From: CAZKUN01 sp964555935
Lineage (GTDB): Bacteria > Armatimonadota > Zipacnadia > Zipacnadales > VGFC01
Reading direction: 5' to 3'
Assembly: GCA_964555935.1 (NCBI GenBank)
Contig: CAZKUN010000367.1
Span: 1 to 7,052 of the forward strand
DNA: 7,052 nucleotides
The notes beneath the pieces were generated by a model. That model had not been told where the DNA came from and searched no databases. It saw only the letters and a list, made by a program, of their open reading frames with translations. How positions within the stretch are numbered: position 1 is the stretch's first letter; the number at the start of each line of letters is the position of its first letter. Shown piece by piece: positions 1-5,933 of the stretch. The position numbers and the translations under genes were made by a program.

Positions 1-659
1 TCGAGTCCTCGTGTCTCAACAGCGTCCCTCTCGGTCACGGAGAACGGTGGCGAAACGCAATCACGGAAGAGAGGCACCAGGTCGCCTTCAATGATCCTGG
101 CCCGGACCCCGCGCGCGACGACATCACCAACACTTGCGCCTGATGCGCCGACCTTGGCGATGACGAGGCCGCCGACGATCGCAGCCAACAGCCCGAGGGG
201 CAACAGGAGACCACGGTGACGCCGAGCGCGACGCTGCAGGGCATCTTGCGCGAGGCGTTTAGCGTGGCGGTTAAGCAGGTCGCCGACCGGACTGATGGCC
301 TCGGGAGGCACGTGCACGACGGCTTCGCCGGCCGAGGTCAGTTGCATCGCGGAGGCGAGGGCTTTCTCCACGGGCTCGGGGCTGGCCGTCTCAAGAAGCC
401 TCCGACGACAATGACCGATGACCGTCCCCGCCAAGTCCGGGTCGAGATTGGACTGGGGGAGCAACGTGAAGATCCGATCCCAACACTCGTGGAACACGGC
501 CACGGCGGCGGGGTGATCGGGAGTCGACAGCGTGCATGCCGCCCAGACCAAGGACGAGAACCGGTTGAGCAGCGCGCGCAGCGCCTCGACGTCGCCCCTC
601 CGCGAGCGAGACACCAACGTGCGTTCCGCGCGCCGGTCGGATCCCACAGTTTCGACCAT
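1..659 (-). CDS. Membrane-anchored protein with sigma-70 region 2-like N-terminus (3' end off window)
   Basis: The frame is open for 219 codons from an ATG at 659 to the left edge, so the C-terminus is missing. Residues about 14-90 read like region 2 of an ECF sigma factor: LVSRSRRGDVEALRALLNRF (15-34) matches the usual 'LVxRaxxGDxxAxxxLxxRy' opening, and 51-67 (AAVAVFHECWDRIFTLL) sits where the -10-recognition helix 'AedvxQexFlrvw' is expected, though it lacks the acidic and Gln residues. No region 4 helix-turn-helix follows. Instead a basic stretch (QRRARRHRG, 142-150) leads into one hydrophobic helix (151-170), which puts the sigma-like part in the cytoplasm by the positive-inside rule. 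About 50 residues of the far side are visible and match nothing I know. AAGGA lies 7 nt before the ATG, and the gene follows the LolA-like gene by 32 nt, probably in the same operon. It could be a degenerate sigma factor, a regulator that mimics one, or an unrelated helical membrane protein. That it is a gene is likely; its function is uncertain. Confidence 0.72.
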   Translation of the reverse strand, partial: MVETVGSDRRAERTLVSRSRRGDVEALRALLNRFSSLVWAACTLSTPDHPAAVAVFHECWDRIFTLLPQSNLDPDLAGTVIGHCRRRLLETASPEPVEKALASAMQLTSAGEAVVHVPPEAISPVGDLLNRHAKRLAQDALQRRARRHRGLLLPLGLLAAIVGGLVIAKVGASGASVGDVVARGVRARIIEGDLVPLFRDCVSPPFSVTERDAVETRGL

Positions 660-666
660 CGGCCGT

Positions 667-671
667 TCCTT
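667..671 (-). promoter_or_regulatory. Ribosome binding site of the sigma-like membrane protein
   Basis: Minus-strand AAGGA lies 7 nt upstream of the ATG at 659, in the 32-nt gap after the LolA-like stop codon. It decides the start: the frame stays open further upstream into the end of the preceding gene, but only this ATG has a well-placed Shine-Dalgarno sequence. Confidence 0.65.
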
Positions 672-691
672 GCTTCCGCCCAGCGCGTTGC

Positions 692-1363
692 CTACTCGTC
701 CTCGGTGAAGAGATCGTCGCTAAGACCGGTGTTGACCGCGTAATCCGAAAACGCCACTGAGATCTCCGCACCGGGCGTCCCATCGCGGCTCGGCGCGTCG
801 GGCAGTTCGCAGCGGATGGTCGATGGCATCCAGTATTTCCCGTCGACTTGCGTGAAGGCCCAGTGGAACTTGGCCATCGTCTTCTGCCCGTCAGTGATCT
901 CGATCGTGTTGACGGTCCAGCGATGCCCATCCACGCGCAGGATCATGCGCCCGGGGTGGACGTCGGCATCCTCTTTCGGCACGAGCTTGACAGTATACAC
1001 CGGAACGCCGTTCTCAATCTTCTTGCCCAGCAAATGAGGCGTCGTGCCTTCTTCCACGCGCTCGGCCAGGCTGCCAAAGGTGAACATCTCGCGCCGGACC
1101 ACGACAATCGACCGACTCTCGATCTTCACCTTGTCCGGTTGCTTGAAGTAGACCTTGTACTCGGGCACGTCACCAGGCGCGCCCTGAAAGTTGGCCTCCA
1201 TCTTCACCTGGGCCGTGTAGTCGTCGACGCCCGCGCTGATGTCGAGCGCGCGGCTCAGGATCTCTTCGGCTGAGGGGTCGGCCGCGAACGCGCTCACGGC
1301 CGCGCCTACCACCAGCGCGCAACTGCAGAGAATGCACCACAAGACTCTCGTGCGTGTTAGCAT
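692..1363 (-). CDS. LolA/RseB-fold exported protein (outer-membrane lipoprotein-sorting-like)
   Basis: This is a 223-residue exported protein. A basic start, a hydrophobic core and an AFA-A cleavage site near residue 27 form a Sec signal peptide; there is no lipobox cysteine near the cleavage site, so it should be a free periplasmic protein. The mature part has features of the LolA/LolB/RseB superfamily: a helix with 'SAEEILSRALD' (31-41), a beta strand 'DDYTAQVKMEANF', then 'YKVYFKQPDKVKIES' (69-83), the pattern seen when such proteins bind acyl chains in a half-barrel. Length is close to that of family members. It begins inside the last codons of the ABC permease gene (7-nt overlap, ATGCTAA), implying translational coupling. 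Linkage to an exporter suggests that it receives or senses a lipidic or envelope substrate. Orthology to E. coli LolA is not claimed; RseB-like sensing and generic 'outer membrane lipoprotein-sorting protein' are both possible. Confidence 0.82.
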   Translation of the reverse strand: MLTRTRVLWCILCSCALVVGAAVSAFAADPSAEEILSRALDISAGVDDYTAQVKMEANFQGAPGDVPEYKVYFKQPDKVKIESRSIVVVRREMFTFGSLAERVEEGTTPHLLGKKIENGVPVYTVKLVPKEDADVHPGRMILRVDGHRWTVNTIEITDGQKTMAKFHWAFTQVDGKYWMPSTIRCELPDAPSRDGTPGAEISVAFSDYAVNTGLSDDLFTEDE

Positions 1364-2232
1364 TTGATCTCCTTGCGTCTCATGATGGCGACCGCGCCGG
1401 CAAGCGGAACGATGATGTAGCCGGCCACCCAGAAAGCCGAGTTACGGATATCGGCCCAATCGGGCACATCGTCCAGGACATGCTCGAACGTCGCCATGTG
1501 AGTGGTGAGCAGGTAGGGTGTCAACGGCTGCAGCGACTCCAGGCGCAGCGCCAGAAGGTCGATCATCCCGCAGATCAGCATGAAGGATACCGTTACACCC
1601 GCGGCGACCGTGCTGCGCGATGTGAGGCACGAGATGCACAGGGCGAGGGAGACGACGCCCGCCATCGCGACGCCCTGCAGCAGATAGGCGAACGCTAGGC
1701 CCTTGATGGCTTTCCATTCCGGGACGATCTGAAACTGAAACGTCTCGCCCATCCCCAGGAACACGAGGTCGCCGCCACCAAGAAACACGTACCCGAGCCC
1801 CAACCCGATGGCGCCCAAGAACATGGTGATCGAGAGGGCGTGGAACGAGTTGACCAACCACTTCGCGATCACCACGTAACCGCGCCTGACGGGTCTCGAC
1901 AGCAGCGTGCGCAAGGTGCCCGTCCGGTACTCCGAAGCGATGGTGCCCCCCGCGGCCATGGCGACCAGGGCCGACACGAAGACGAACATCGGGAACTTGA
2001 CCGCCAGTATCAGGCGCGGAACGGAAACTGCGCTGACGACCTTGCCGGTGACGATGAAGTCATCGCCAAGTTGCTCGCGTATCTCGCGCTTGAATTGACG
2101 CTCCGTGTGTTTGATGCTCTTGGCGGAGCCGTATACGATCAGCCCGACCAGCCCCAGAAGGAGGACCGGGCCGATGTAGGTCGCGTAGCTTCGGTAGAAC
2201 TTGGTCAGCTCAACACGCAGCGCTGCCAGCAT
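1357..2232 (-). CDS. ABC-2 type transporter permease
   Basis: This 291-residue integral membrane protein is the membrane half of an ABC exporter. About six hydrophobic segments are visible, near residues 18-36, 75-97, 128-150, 178-200, 206-229 and 266-285. The cytoplasmic loop after the second segment has the ABC-2 hallmark ASEYRTGTLRTLLSRPVRRG (99-118), the part expected to contact the ATPase. The C-terminus 'RRKEIKC' resembles the 'F.rrDI' ending of BcrB/NatB/CcmB-like permeases. The start is inside the end of the ATPase gene (23-nt overlap), with GGAG (2240-2243) placed 7 nt before the ATG. The stop overlaps the start of the LolA-like gene. The substrate cannot be read from the sequence. 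The family exports antibiotics, lipids, sodium or polysaccharide precursors. Confidence 0.9.
   Translation of the reverse strand: MLAALRVELTKFYRSYATYIGPVLLLGLVGLIVYGSAKSIKHTERQFKREIREQLGDDFIVTGKVVSAVSVPRLILAVKFPMFVFVSALVAMAAGGTIASEYRTGTLRTLLSRPVRRGYVVIAKWLVNSFHALSITMFLGAIGLGLGYVFLGGGDLVFLGMGETFQFQIVPEWKAIKGLAFAYLLQGVAMAGVVSLALCISCLTSRSTVAAGVTVSFMLICGMIDLLALRLESLQPLTPYLLTTHMATFEHVLDDVPDWADIRNSAFWVAGYIIVPLAGAVAIMRRKEIKC
1369..1374 (-). promoter_or_regulatory. Strong ribosome binding site of the LolA-like gene inside the permease gene
   Basis: Minus-strand AAGGAG lies 5 nt before the ATG at 1363, within the last codons of the permease gene. With the 7-nt overlap of the two genes it fixes the start and suggests re-initiation by ribosomes finishing the permease. 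Confidence 0.7.
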
Positions 2233-3142
2233 TCTCTTGCTCCGCCATAAGAGTGAGGTACGTTTCTTCGAGCGACGACGCGGCGGGTCTGAGGGATGAC
2301 ACTCGGACTCCGGCGTCGACGAGTTCGCGATTCACGTCGGCCGCCGCGTCTCCCGTTACGGTCACGCGCAGGATCCCGTCGACGGCCTGCGTCTCGACGA
2401 CGTATATGAGTTGGGCAAGGTGCGTCGCGGCGCGCCCGATGTCGTCGACGACAAGATCGATCTCGGTGTGAGCGCGTTCAAGCAACTCGGCCACCGAGCC
2501 CGTGCGGATGACCCGTCCCTTGGCGACGACCGCCACGTCCGTGCAGATCAACTCGACCTCATGCAGCAGGTGACTGGAGAGGAAGATCGTCATCCCTTCC
2601 TCATCACGCAGAAGCTGCATTAGCTCGCGAATCTCGACCAGACCAGTGGGGTCGAGCCCTGTGGCCGGCTCGTCCAGGATCACCAGTTCGGGTTTGGGTA
2701 ACAATGCCTGGGCGATGCCGAGCCGCTGTTTCATGCCGTGGGAATACGCGGACACCTTGTCGCGCTGGCGATCGGCCAGGCCGACCAGTTCGAGCACCTC
2801 GTCGATCCGCCGGGCCTCGCAGCCACCCGACAGCCTCGCGAGCATCTCCAGATTCCGCCGGCCTGAGAGGTACTCGTAGAACGCCGGGTTCTCAATCAGC
2901 GCGCCGACCCGACGACCGATGCTCAGACGCCCGCTCGGAACTTGCGTCCCGAGGAGACGCGCCTCTCCCCCATCTGGCCTCAGGAGCCCAAGCAGCATGC
3001 GGATCGTCGTGCTCTTGCCGGCGCCATTTGGGCCCAGGAAACCGAAGATGGCGCCCGGGCGCACCTCAAGGTCAAGCGCATCAACGGCCGTCCGCTTGCC
3101 GAAGCGCTTCGTGAGACCTTTGGCCTGGATCACTGCGTCCAT
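2210..3142 (-). CDS. ABC transporter ATP-binding protein (BcrA/CcmA-like subfamily)
   Basis: This 310-residue ATPase powers the adjacent permease. All nucleotide-binding motifs are intact: Walker A GPNGAGKST (37-45), the Q-loop region with the BcrA-type 'ALIENPAFYEYLSG' (81-94), signature SHGMKQR (134-140), Walker B LVILDEP with the D-loop 'ATGLDP' (153-165), and switch histidine SSH (H191). In the signature motif the usual SGG/SLG becomes SHG, a mild variant. Residues after about 225 form the small C-terminal domain of this subfamily, ending with the common 'SSLEETYLTLM' pattern. It starts 12 nt after the dacB stop codon and its end overlaps the permease start, so it is part of the envelope operon. 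The Shine-Dalgarno match before the ATG is weak, which suggests translation coupled to dacB. ATPase identity is certain; transported substrate unknown. Confidence 0.95.
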   Translation of the reverse strand: MDAVIQAKGLTKRFGKRTAVDALDLEVRPGAIFGFLGPNGAGKSTTIRMLLGLLRPDGGEARLLGTQVPSGRLSIGRRVGALIENPAFYEYLSGRRNLEMLARLSGGCEARRIDEVLELVGLADRQRDKVSAYSHGMKQRLGIAQALLPKPELVILDEPATGLDPTGLVEIRELMQLLRDEEGMTIFLSSHLLHEVELICTDVAVVAKGRVIRTGSVAELLERAHTEIDLVVDDIGRAATHLAQLIYVVETQAVDGILRVTVTGDAAADVNRELVDAGVRVSSLRPAASSLEETYLTLMAEQENAGSAAC

Positions 3143-3154
3143 TGGGATCGCTCG

Positions 3155-4600
3155 TTACTCGTCCGCGGGTGCAATGAACTCGGTCAGGATGACGCAAGCG
3201 CGGTCCTGGATCCGACGGACGTCATTGCCGCCGCAAGTGTAGTTATTCATCAGGAAACTGAACGTGATCTCACAGTCGGCCCGACCATCTATGTACCCAG
3301 ACAGGGCGCACGCGCCCCAGAGAGAGCCCGTCTTTGCATGGACTTTGCCGGCCGCGGGCGTGTCGACCATGCGCCGGCGCACGGTACCGGTCTGCCCGGC
3401 CACTGGAAGTGATGCCACGAACGGCTCGCGGATGTCGTCGCTCGCCGCCACGTGCCGCAACAGGCCCACGAGCGAGCGCGGAGTCACCAGGTTCAGCCGA
3501 CTCAGACCCGAGCCGTCGCACAGCCGTAGCGGGCCCGTGTCGACGCCAATCTCCGTCAGGTGGTCCGCGACCATCGACATGCCTTCGCCGGCGGTGCCTG
3601 GTTTCCCCGCCGGAATCGGGATCGTCCTCAGCAACGCCTCGGCGATGTTGTTGTTGCTGGGAACGTTGAGCGCGACCAATATATCCGTGAGCGGCGCCGA
3701 TTCGCGGGTCGCAAGTTCAGTCGCATCCGCCGGCGCCAGGCCATGCGCGCAAGAACCATCGGCCCTGATACGTTTCTCAACTAGCGAGCGTGCGAAGAGC
3801 GTCCCAAGATGTAGCGCCGGGTCCTCCAGCGTCACGCGCCCGCTGACCGTAACTCCAGGCGGGACCGGGCCGGTGGTCGCGAGCACGTTCTGAGCGCGGC
3901 GACGATACACTGACGGGCGATCATCGCCGTCTTCGCCGGTCGTGCACTCTGGATCCAGCGTCAGGTAGTCGCTTTCGGGCTCAAGCTCCAGCGCGCACGG
4001 GTCGCCCGGCTTCGCGCCGCCGGTCACCTCCACGCGAACGACGTTGCTATCAACCGCGAGCCCGGACACCTGCGCCTGGTAGCCGCTTGACTCGTCATTC
4101 CAGGGCCAGCCGCGCCCGAGGGGGGGCCCCGGGAAGCACGAGGCGTCAACGACAATGCTCCCAGAAATCCGCGTGATGCCGTGGTCTGATACCTGAGACG
4201 CGAGATCGTCAAGATCGTCTCGGGTCAGCGTCGGGTCACCCGCCCCGAGCACCCACAGATCACCGTCGAGCCAGCCCTGTTCGGATACCTCACCGTTTGA
4301 TAGAACGCGCGTCGTGTACGTGAAGTTCGGCCCGAGGAACTCCAGCGCGCCGAGCGTGGTGAGGAGCTTCTGGTTAGATGCGGGCATCAGGGCGCGGTCA
4401 GGGGTGCGCTCGTAGAGGACCTCGCCGGTTTCAGTCCAGACGATGAGGATGCCCGTGGATGTCGACGCAAGGTCCTCGTGATCGAAGACGGCGTCGAGTT
4501 GCGCGCGCAGGTCGCCGATGTCGACTGGCGCCGCGGACGCGGCCGTCGCCGCCGCGATCATCAGGACGTGGATGGTGAGCCAGAGCCGCCGGTGTCGCAT
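3155..4600 (-). CDS. dacB: D-alanyl-D-alanine carboxypeptidase/endopeptidase (PBP4, class C penicillin-binding protein)
   Basis: This 481-residue periplasmic serine peptidase belongs to the S13 family, which trims or cleaves peptidoglycan cross-links. A signal peptide covers about residues 1-24 (ending ASAA-P). The three penicillin-binding motifs are in order: S75-N-Q-K78 with the nucleophile Ser75 in 'MPASNQKLLTTLGAL', S315-N-N317 in 'NVPSNNNIAEALL', and K423-T-G425 in 'HAKTGSLWGA'. The 240-residue gap between the first two motifs is the extra-domain insertion typical of PBP4. 'LCDGSGLSRLN' (360-370) is another family hallmark. The size matches E. coli DacB (477 residues). The mature protein carries nine cysteines, many for this family. 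It is the first gene of a minus-strand operon whose next gene, the ABC ATPase, begins 12 nt downstream. Its own promoter lies immediately upstream, leaving almost no leader. A beta-lactamase is unlikely given length and motifs. Confidence 0.93.
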   Translation of the reverse strand: MRHRRLWLTIHVLMIAAATAASAAPVDIGDLRAQLDAVFDHEDLASTSTGILIVWTETGEVLYERTPDRALMPASNQKLLTTLGALEFLGPNFTYTTRVLSNGEVSEQGWLDGDLWVLGAGDPTLTRDDLDDLASQVSDHGITRISGSIVVDASCFPGPPLGRGWPWNDESSGYQAQVSGLAVDSNVVRVEVTGGAKPGDPCALELEPESDYLTLDPECTTGEDGDDRPSVYRRRAQNVLATTGPVPPGVTVSGRVTLEDPALHLGTLFARSLVEKRIRADGSCAHGLAPADATELATRESAPLTDILVALNVPSNNNIAEALLRTIPIPAGKPGTAGEGMSMVADHLTEIGVDTGPLRLCDGSGLSRLNLVTPRSLVGLLRHVAASDDIREPFVASLPVAGQTGTVRRRMVDTPAAGKVHAKTGSLWGACALSGYIDGRADCEITFSFLMNNYTCGGNDVRRIQDRACVILTEFIAPADE

Positions 4601-4608
4601 ATTCTCGC

Positions 4609-4617
4609 ATTATAACA
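4609..4617 (-). promoter_or_regulatory. Extended -10 promoter of dacB and its operon
   Basis: The minus strand reads TGTTATAAT here: a perfect TATAAT (4609-4614) preceded by the extended -10 TGn. No good -35 hexamer is seen 16-18 bp upstream, as is common with extended -10 promoters. Transcription should start 6-8 nt further on, at about 4601-4603, one to three nt before the dacB ATG at 4600. That predicts a leaderless or nearly leaderless mRNA, in agreement with the lack of a Shine-Dalgarno sequence. Confidence 0.65.
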
Positions 4618-4681
4618 CGCATGTCGCCCCCGAAACCAGCACCCAAGTGCGTTCGCGGAGCGGGCTGATTGCCGTGCCATC

Positions 4682-4703
4682 GCGAGCAGCGAATCGCTCT
4701 CGC
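4682..4703. promoter_or_regulatory. Inverted repeat between divergent promoters, candidate operator
   Basis: GCGAG-c-AGCGA (4682-4692) and TCGCT-CTCGC (4694-4703) form ten complementary pairs around a central A at 4693, broken only by one unpaired C at 4687. The dyad lies about 10 bp upstream of the -35 hexamer of the rightward promoter and about 65 bp upstream of the dacB -10 box. The position fits a regulator binding site for one or both genes. No known operator is recognised, and a chance dyad in GC-rich DNA is possible. Confidence 0.4.
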
Positions 4704-4712
4704 ACGGGTTCC

Positions 4713-4742
4713 TTGACAGTATCAGGTACCGTGAGGTACATT
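4713..4742 (+). promoter_or_regulatory. Sigma-70-type promoter for the PRPP synthetase-like gene
   Basis: A perfect -35 TTGACA (4713-4718), an 18-bp spacer and a -10 TACATT (4737-4742, four of six matches to TATAAT) face the gene at 4882. The expected transcription start is near 4749, giving a leader of about 130 nt. A 5-bp direct repeat GGTAC lies in and around the spacer. No recognised riboswitch is seen in the leader. Confidence 0.5.
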
Positions 4743-4866
4743 TGGATTGACGTGAAGTTGCGAGGCGTTTCAGCGCCCCGGGCGAGCTGAATCAGCCCAG
4801 AAACGCCATGGATACCGGCGTCCGGCAGAGGCTCGGGCGCTTTTCTGACTGCTGCACCAACACAGC

Positions 4867-4873
4867 GGGAGGG
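4867..4873 (+). promoter_or_regulatory. Ribosome binding site of the PRPP synthetase-like gene
   Basis: GGGAGGG lies 8-9 nt upstream of the ATG at 4882 and selects it as the start. The resulting N-terminus (residues 8-25 aligning with the 'KLFAGNAxPELA' strand and helix of PRPP synthetases) has the normal length for the family. Confidence 0.7.
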
Positions 4874-4881
4874 ACCCATAC

Positions 4882-5853
4882 ATGCTCGGGCACAACTCGA
4901 GGCGGTTGATTTTCGCCGGAACGGCCGCAGAACGTCTGGGAGACGAACTCGCCAAGGAACTCGGCGAGGAGCTTTCGCCGGCACTACTTGGCATGTGGGC
5001 CAATGGCGAAACGCGCTGCCAGTTGCAGGAAAACGTGCGCGGCGCGGATCTCTTCATTCTCCAAGGATTCGCGGGCCCGGTGAATGACCATCTGATGGAA
5101 CTCATACTGCTCGTCGATGCGGCGAACCGCGCGTCGGCCGGACGCATTACGGTGGTGGCGCCGTATCTCCCGTATTCGAAGCAGGAGAAGAAGGTCCGCG
5201 GTCGGGAGCCAATCGCGTCGAAGGTCGTGGCGAACCTCCTGGCAGTGGCAGGCGTGGACCGAGTGGTGTCGGTCGACCTGCACACGCGCGCGATCCAGGG
5301 ATTCTACGACCTCCCCTTCGACCATCTGACCGCGCTCAGCGTTCTCGCGAAGGCGGCTCGCGAACTTGGGTACGACAACGCGGACGACTGCATCGTTGTC
5401 GCTCCGGACGAGGGCGCGATGGAGAAATCGGTGGCGCTGGCTCACATGCTCGGCCTGAAGGTCGCGGTCGTGCTCAAGAGCCATCCGGAAGAGGACCCAG
5501 AGGCAGTAGAAACAGCCGGATTCATCGGAGACGTCGAGGGACGGCGCTGCATAATCTGGGACGACATGATCCTTGGTGGGGGCACGCTGGCGAATGCGGC
5601 CAAGGAATTGCTCGATGGGGGCGCCAAGGAAGTCTGCGCCTGTATCACCCACGGCATTCTCTGCGGAAACGCGTTCGAGGCGATCAATAACCCGGCTCTG
5701 GCGCAGCTCGTGGTGACGGACTCAACGCTTCCTGACGCGGCCTACGACCACCCGAAGATCAAGGTCGCAAGCCTCGCACCGATGTTGGCTAACGCCATCA
5801 CGCGAATTCACCAGAATGAGTCGATCAGCGAGATGATGCCCGACGAGGTGTGA
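4882..5853 (+). CDS. prs: Ribose-phosphate pyrophosphokinase (PRPP synthetase) homologue with altered active site
   Basis: This 323-residue protein covers both PRPP synthetase domains. The normal reaction is ribose 5-phosphate plus ATP to PRPP, feeding nucleotide, histidine and tryptophan synthesis. Family marks are WANGE (39-43), 'QENVRGADLFILQ' (49-61), 'PVNDHLMELILLVDA' (66-80), 'RGREPI' (106-111), 'VDLHTRAIQGFYDLPFDHL' with His134, 'VVAPDEGA' (172-179), 'IGDVEGR', and the PRPP-loop 'DDMILGGGT' (227-235). Several catalytic positions differ from E. coli Prs. The ARQDR loop is SKQEK (99-103). The KRRP of the flexible loop is K199-S-H-P, keeping the lysine but losing the arginines. DDMIDTGGT has lost its third Asp and following Thr (now L231, G232). 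Archaeal enzymes also vary here ('DDIISTGGT'), so activity is not excluded. The gene is alone on the plus strand, divergent from dacB, with its own promoter. It may be the cell's PRPP synthetase, a specialised paralogue, or a regulatory non-catalytic one. Confidence 0.88.
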   Translation: MLGHNSRRLIFAGTAAERLGDELAKELGEELSPALLGMWANGETRCQLQENVRGADLFILQGFAGPVNDHLMELILLVDAANRASAGRITVVAPYLPYSKQEKKVRGREPIASKVVANLLAVAGVDRVVSVDLHTRAIQGFYDLPFDHLTALSVLAKAARELGYDNADDCIVVAPDEGAMEKSVALAHMLGLKVAVVLKSHPEEDPEAVETAGFIGDVEGRRCIIWDDMILGGGTLANAAKELLDGGAKEVCACITHGILCGNAFEAINNPALAQLVVTDSTLPDAAYDHPKIKVASLAPMLANAITRIHQNESISEMMPDEV

Positions 5854-5873
5854 GCGACGAGCGACAACAACTG

Positions 5874-5911
5874 AAAGCGGCTCGACCAGGTTCTCCCGGT
5901 CGAGCCGCTTT
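5874..5911. terminator. Bidirectional intrinsic terminator between convergent genes
   Basis: Two 14-nt arms, AAAGCGGCTCGACC (5874-5887) and GGTCGAGCCGCTTT (5898-5911), are perfectly complementary around a 10-nt loop. The arm ends give a short T run on both strands (TTTGTGTT rightward; TTTCAGTTGTTG leftward). It sits 20 nt after the PRPP synthetase stop and 22 nt after the end of the GXGXG-domain gene, so it can end both transcripts. The U tracts are short, so efficiency may be moderate. Confidence 0.85.
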
Positions 5912-5933
5912 GTGTTCTGGTTGGATGGCCAGT

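Noticed and set aside
216..743. Open plus-strand frame of 175 codons and a minus-strand frame at 391-930
   Set aside because: Both lie opposite or across the minus-strand genes at 1-659 and 692-1363, which have ribosome binding sites, a signal peptide or domain patterns. Long shadow frames are expected in GC-rich coding DNA.
4120..4126. Run of seven G in dacB, a possible frameshift site
   Set aside because: The reading frame is intact on both sides and the protein has all family motifs, so no frameshift is present; slippage cannot be judged from one sequence.
4770..5652. Minus-strand frames antisense to the prs-like gene
   Set aside because: The plus strand encodes a recognisable PRPP synthetase over its full length; the antisense translations are low in hydrophobic core residues and match nothing.
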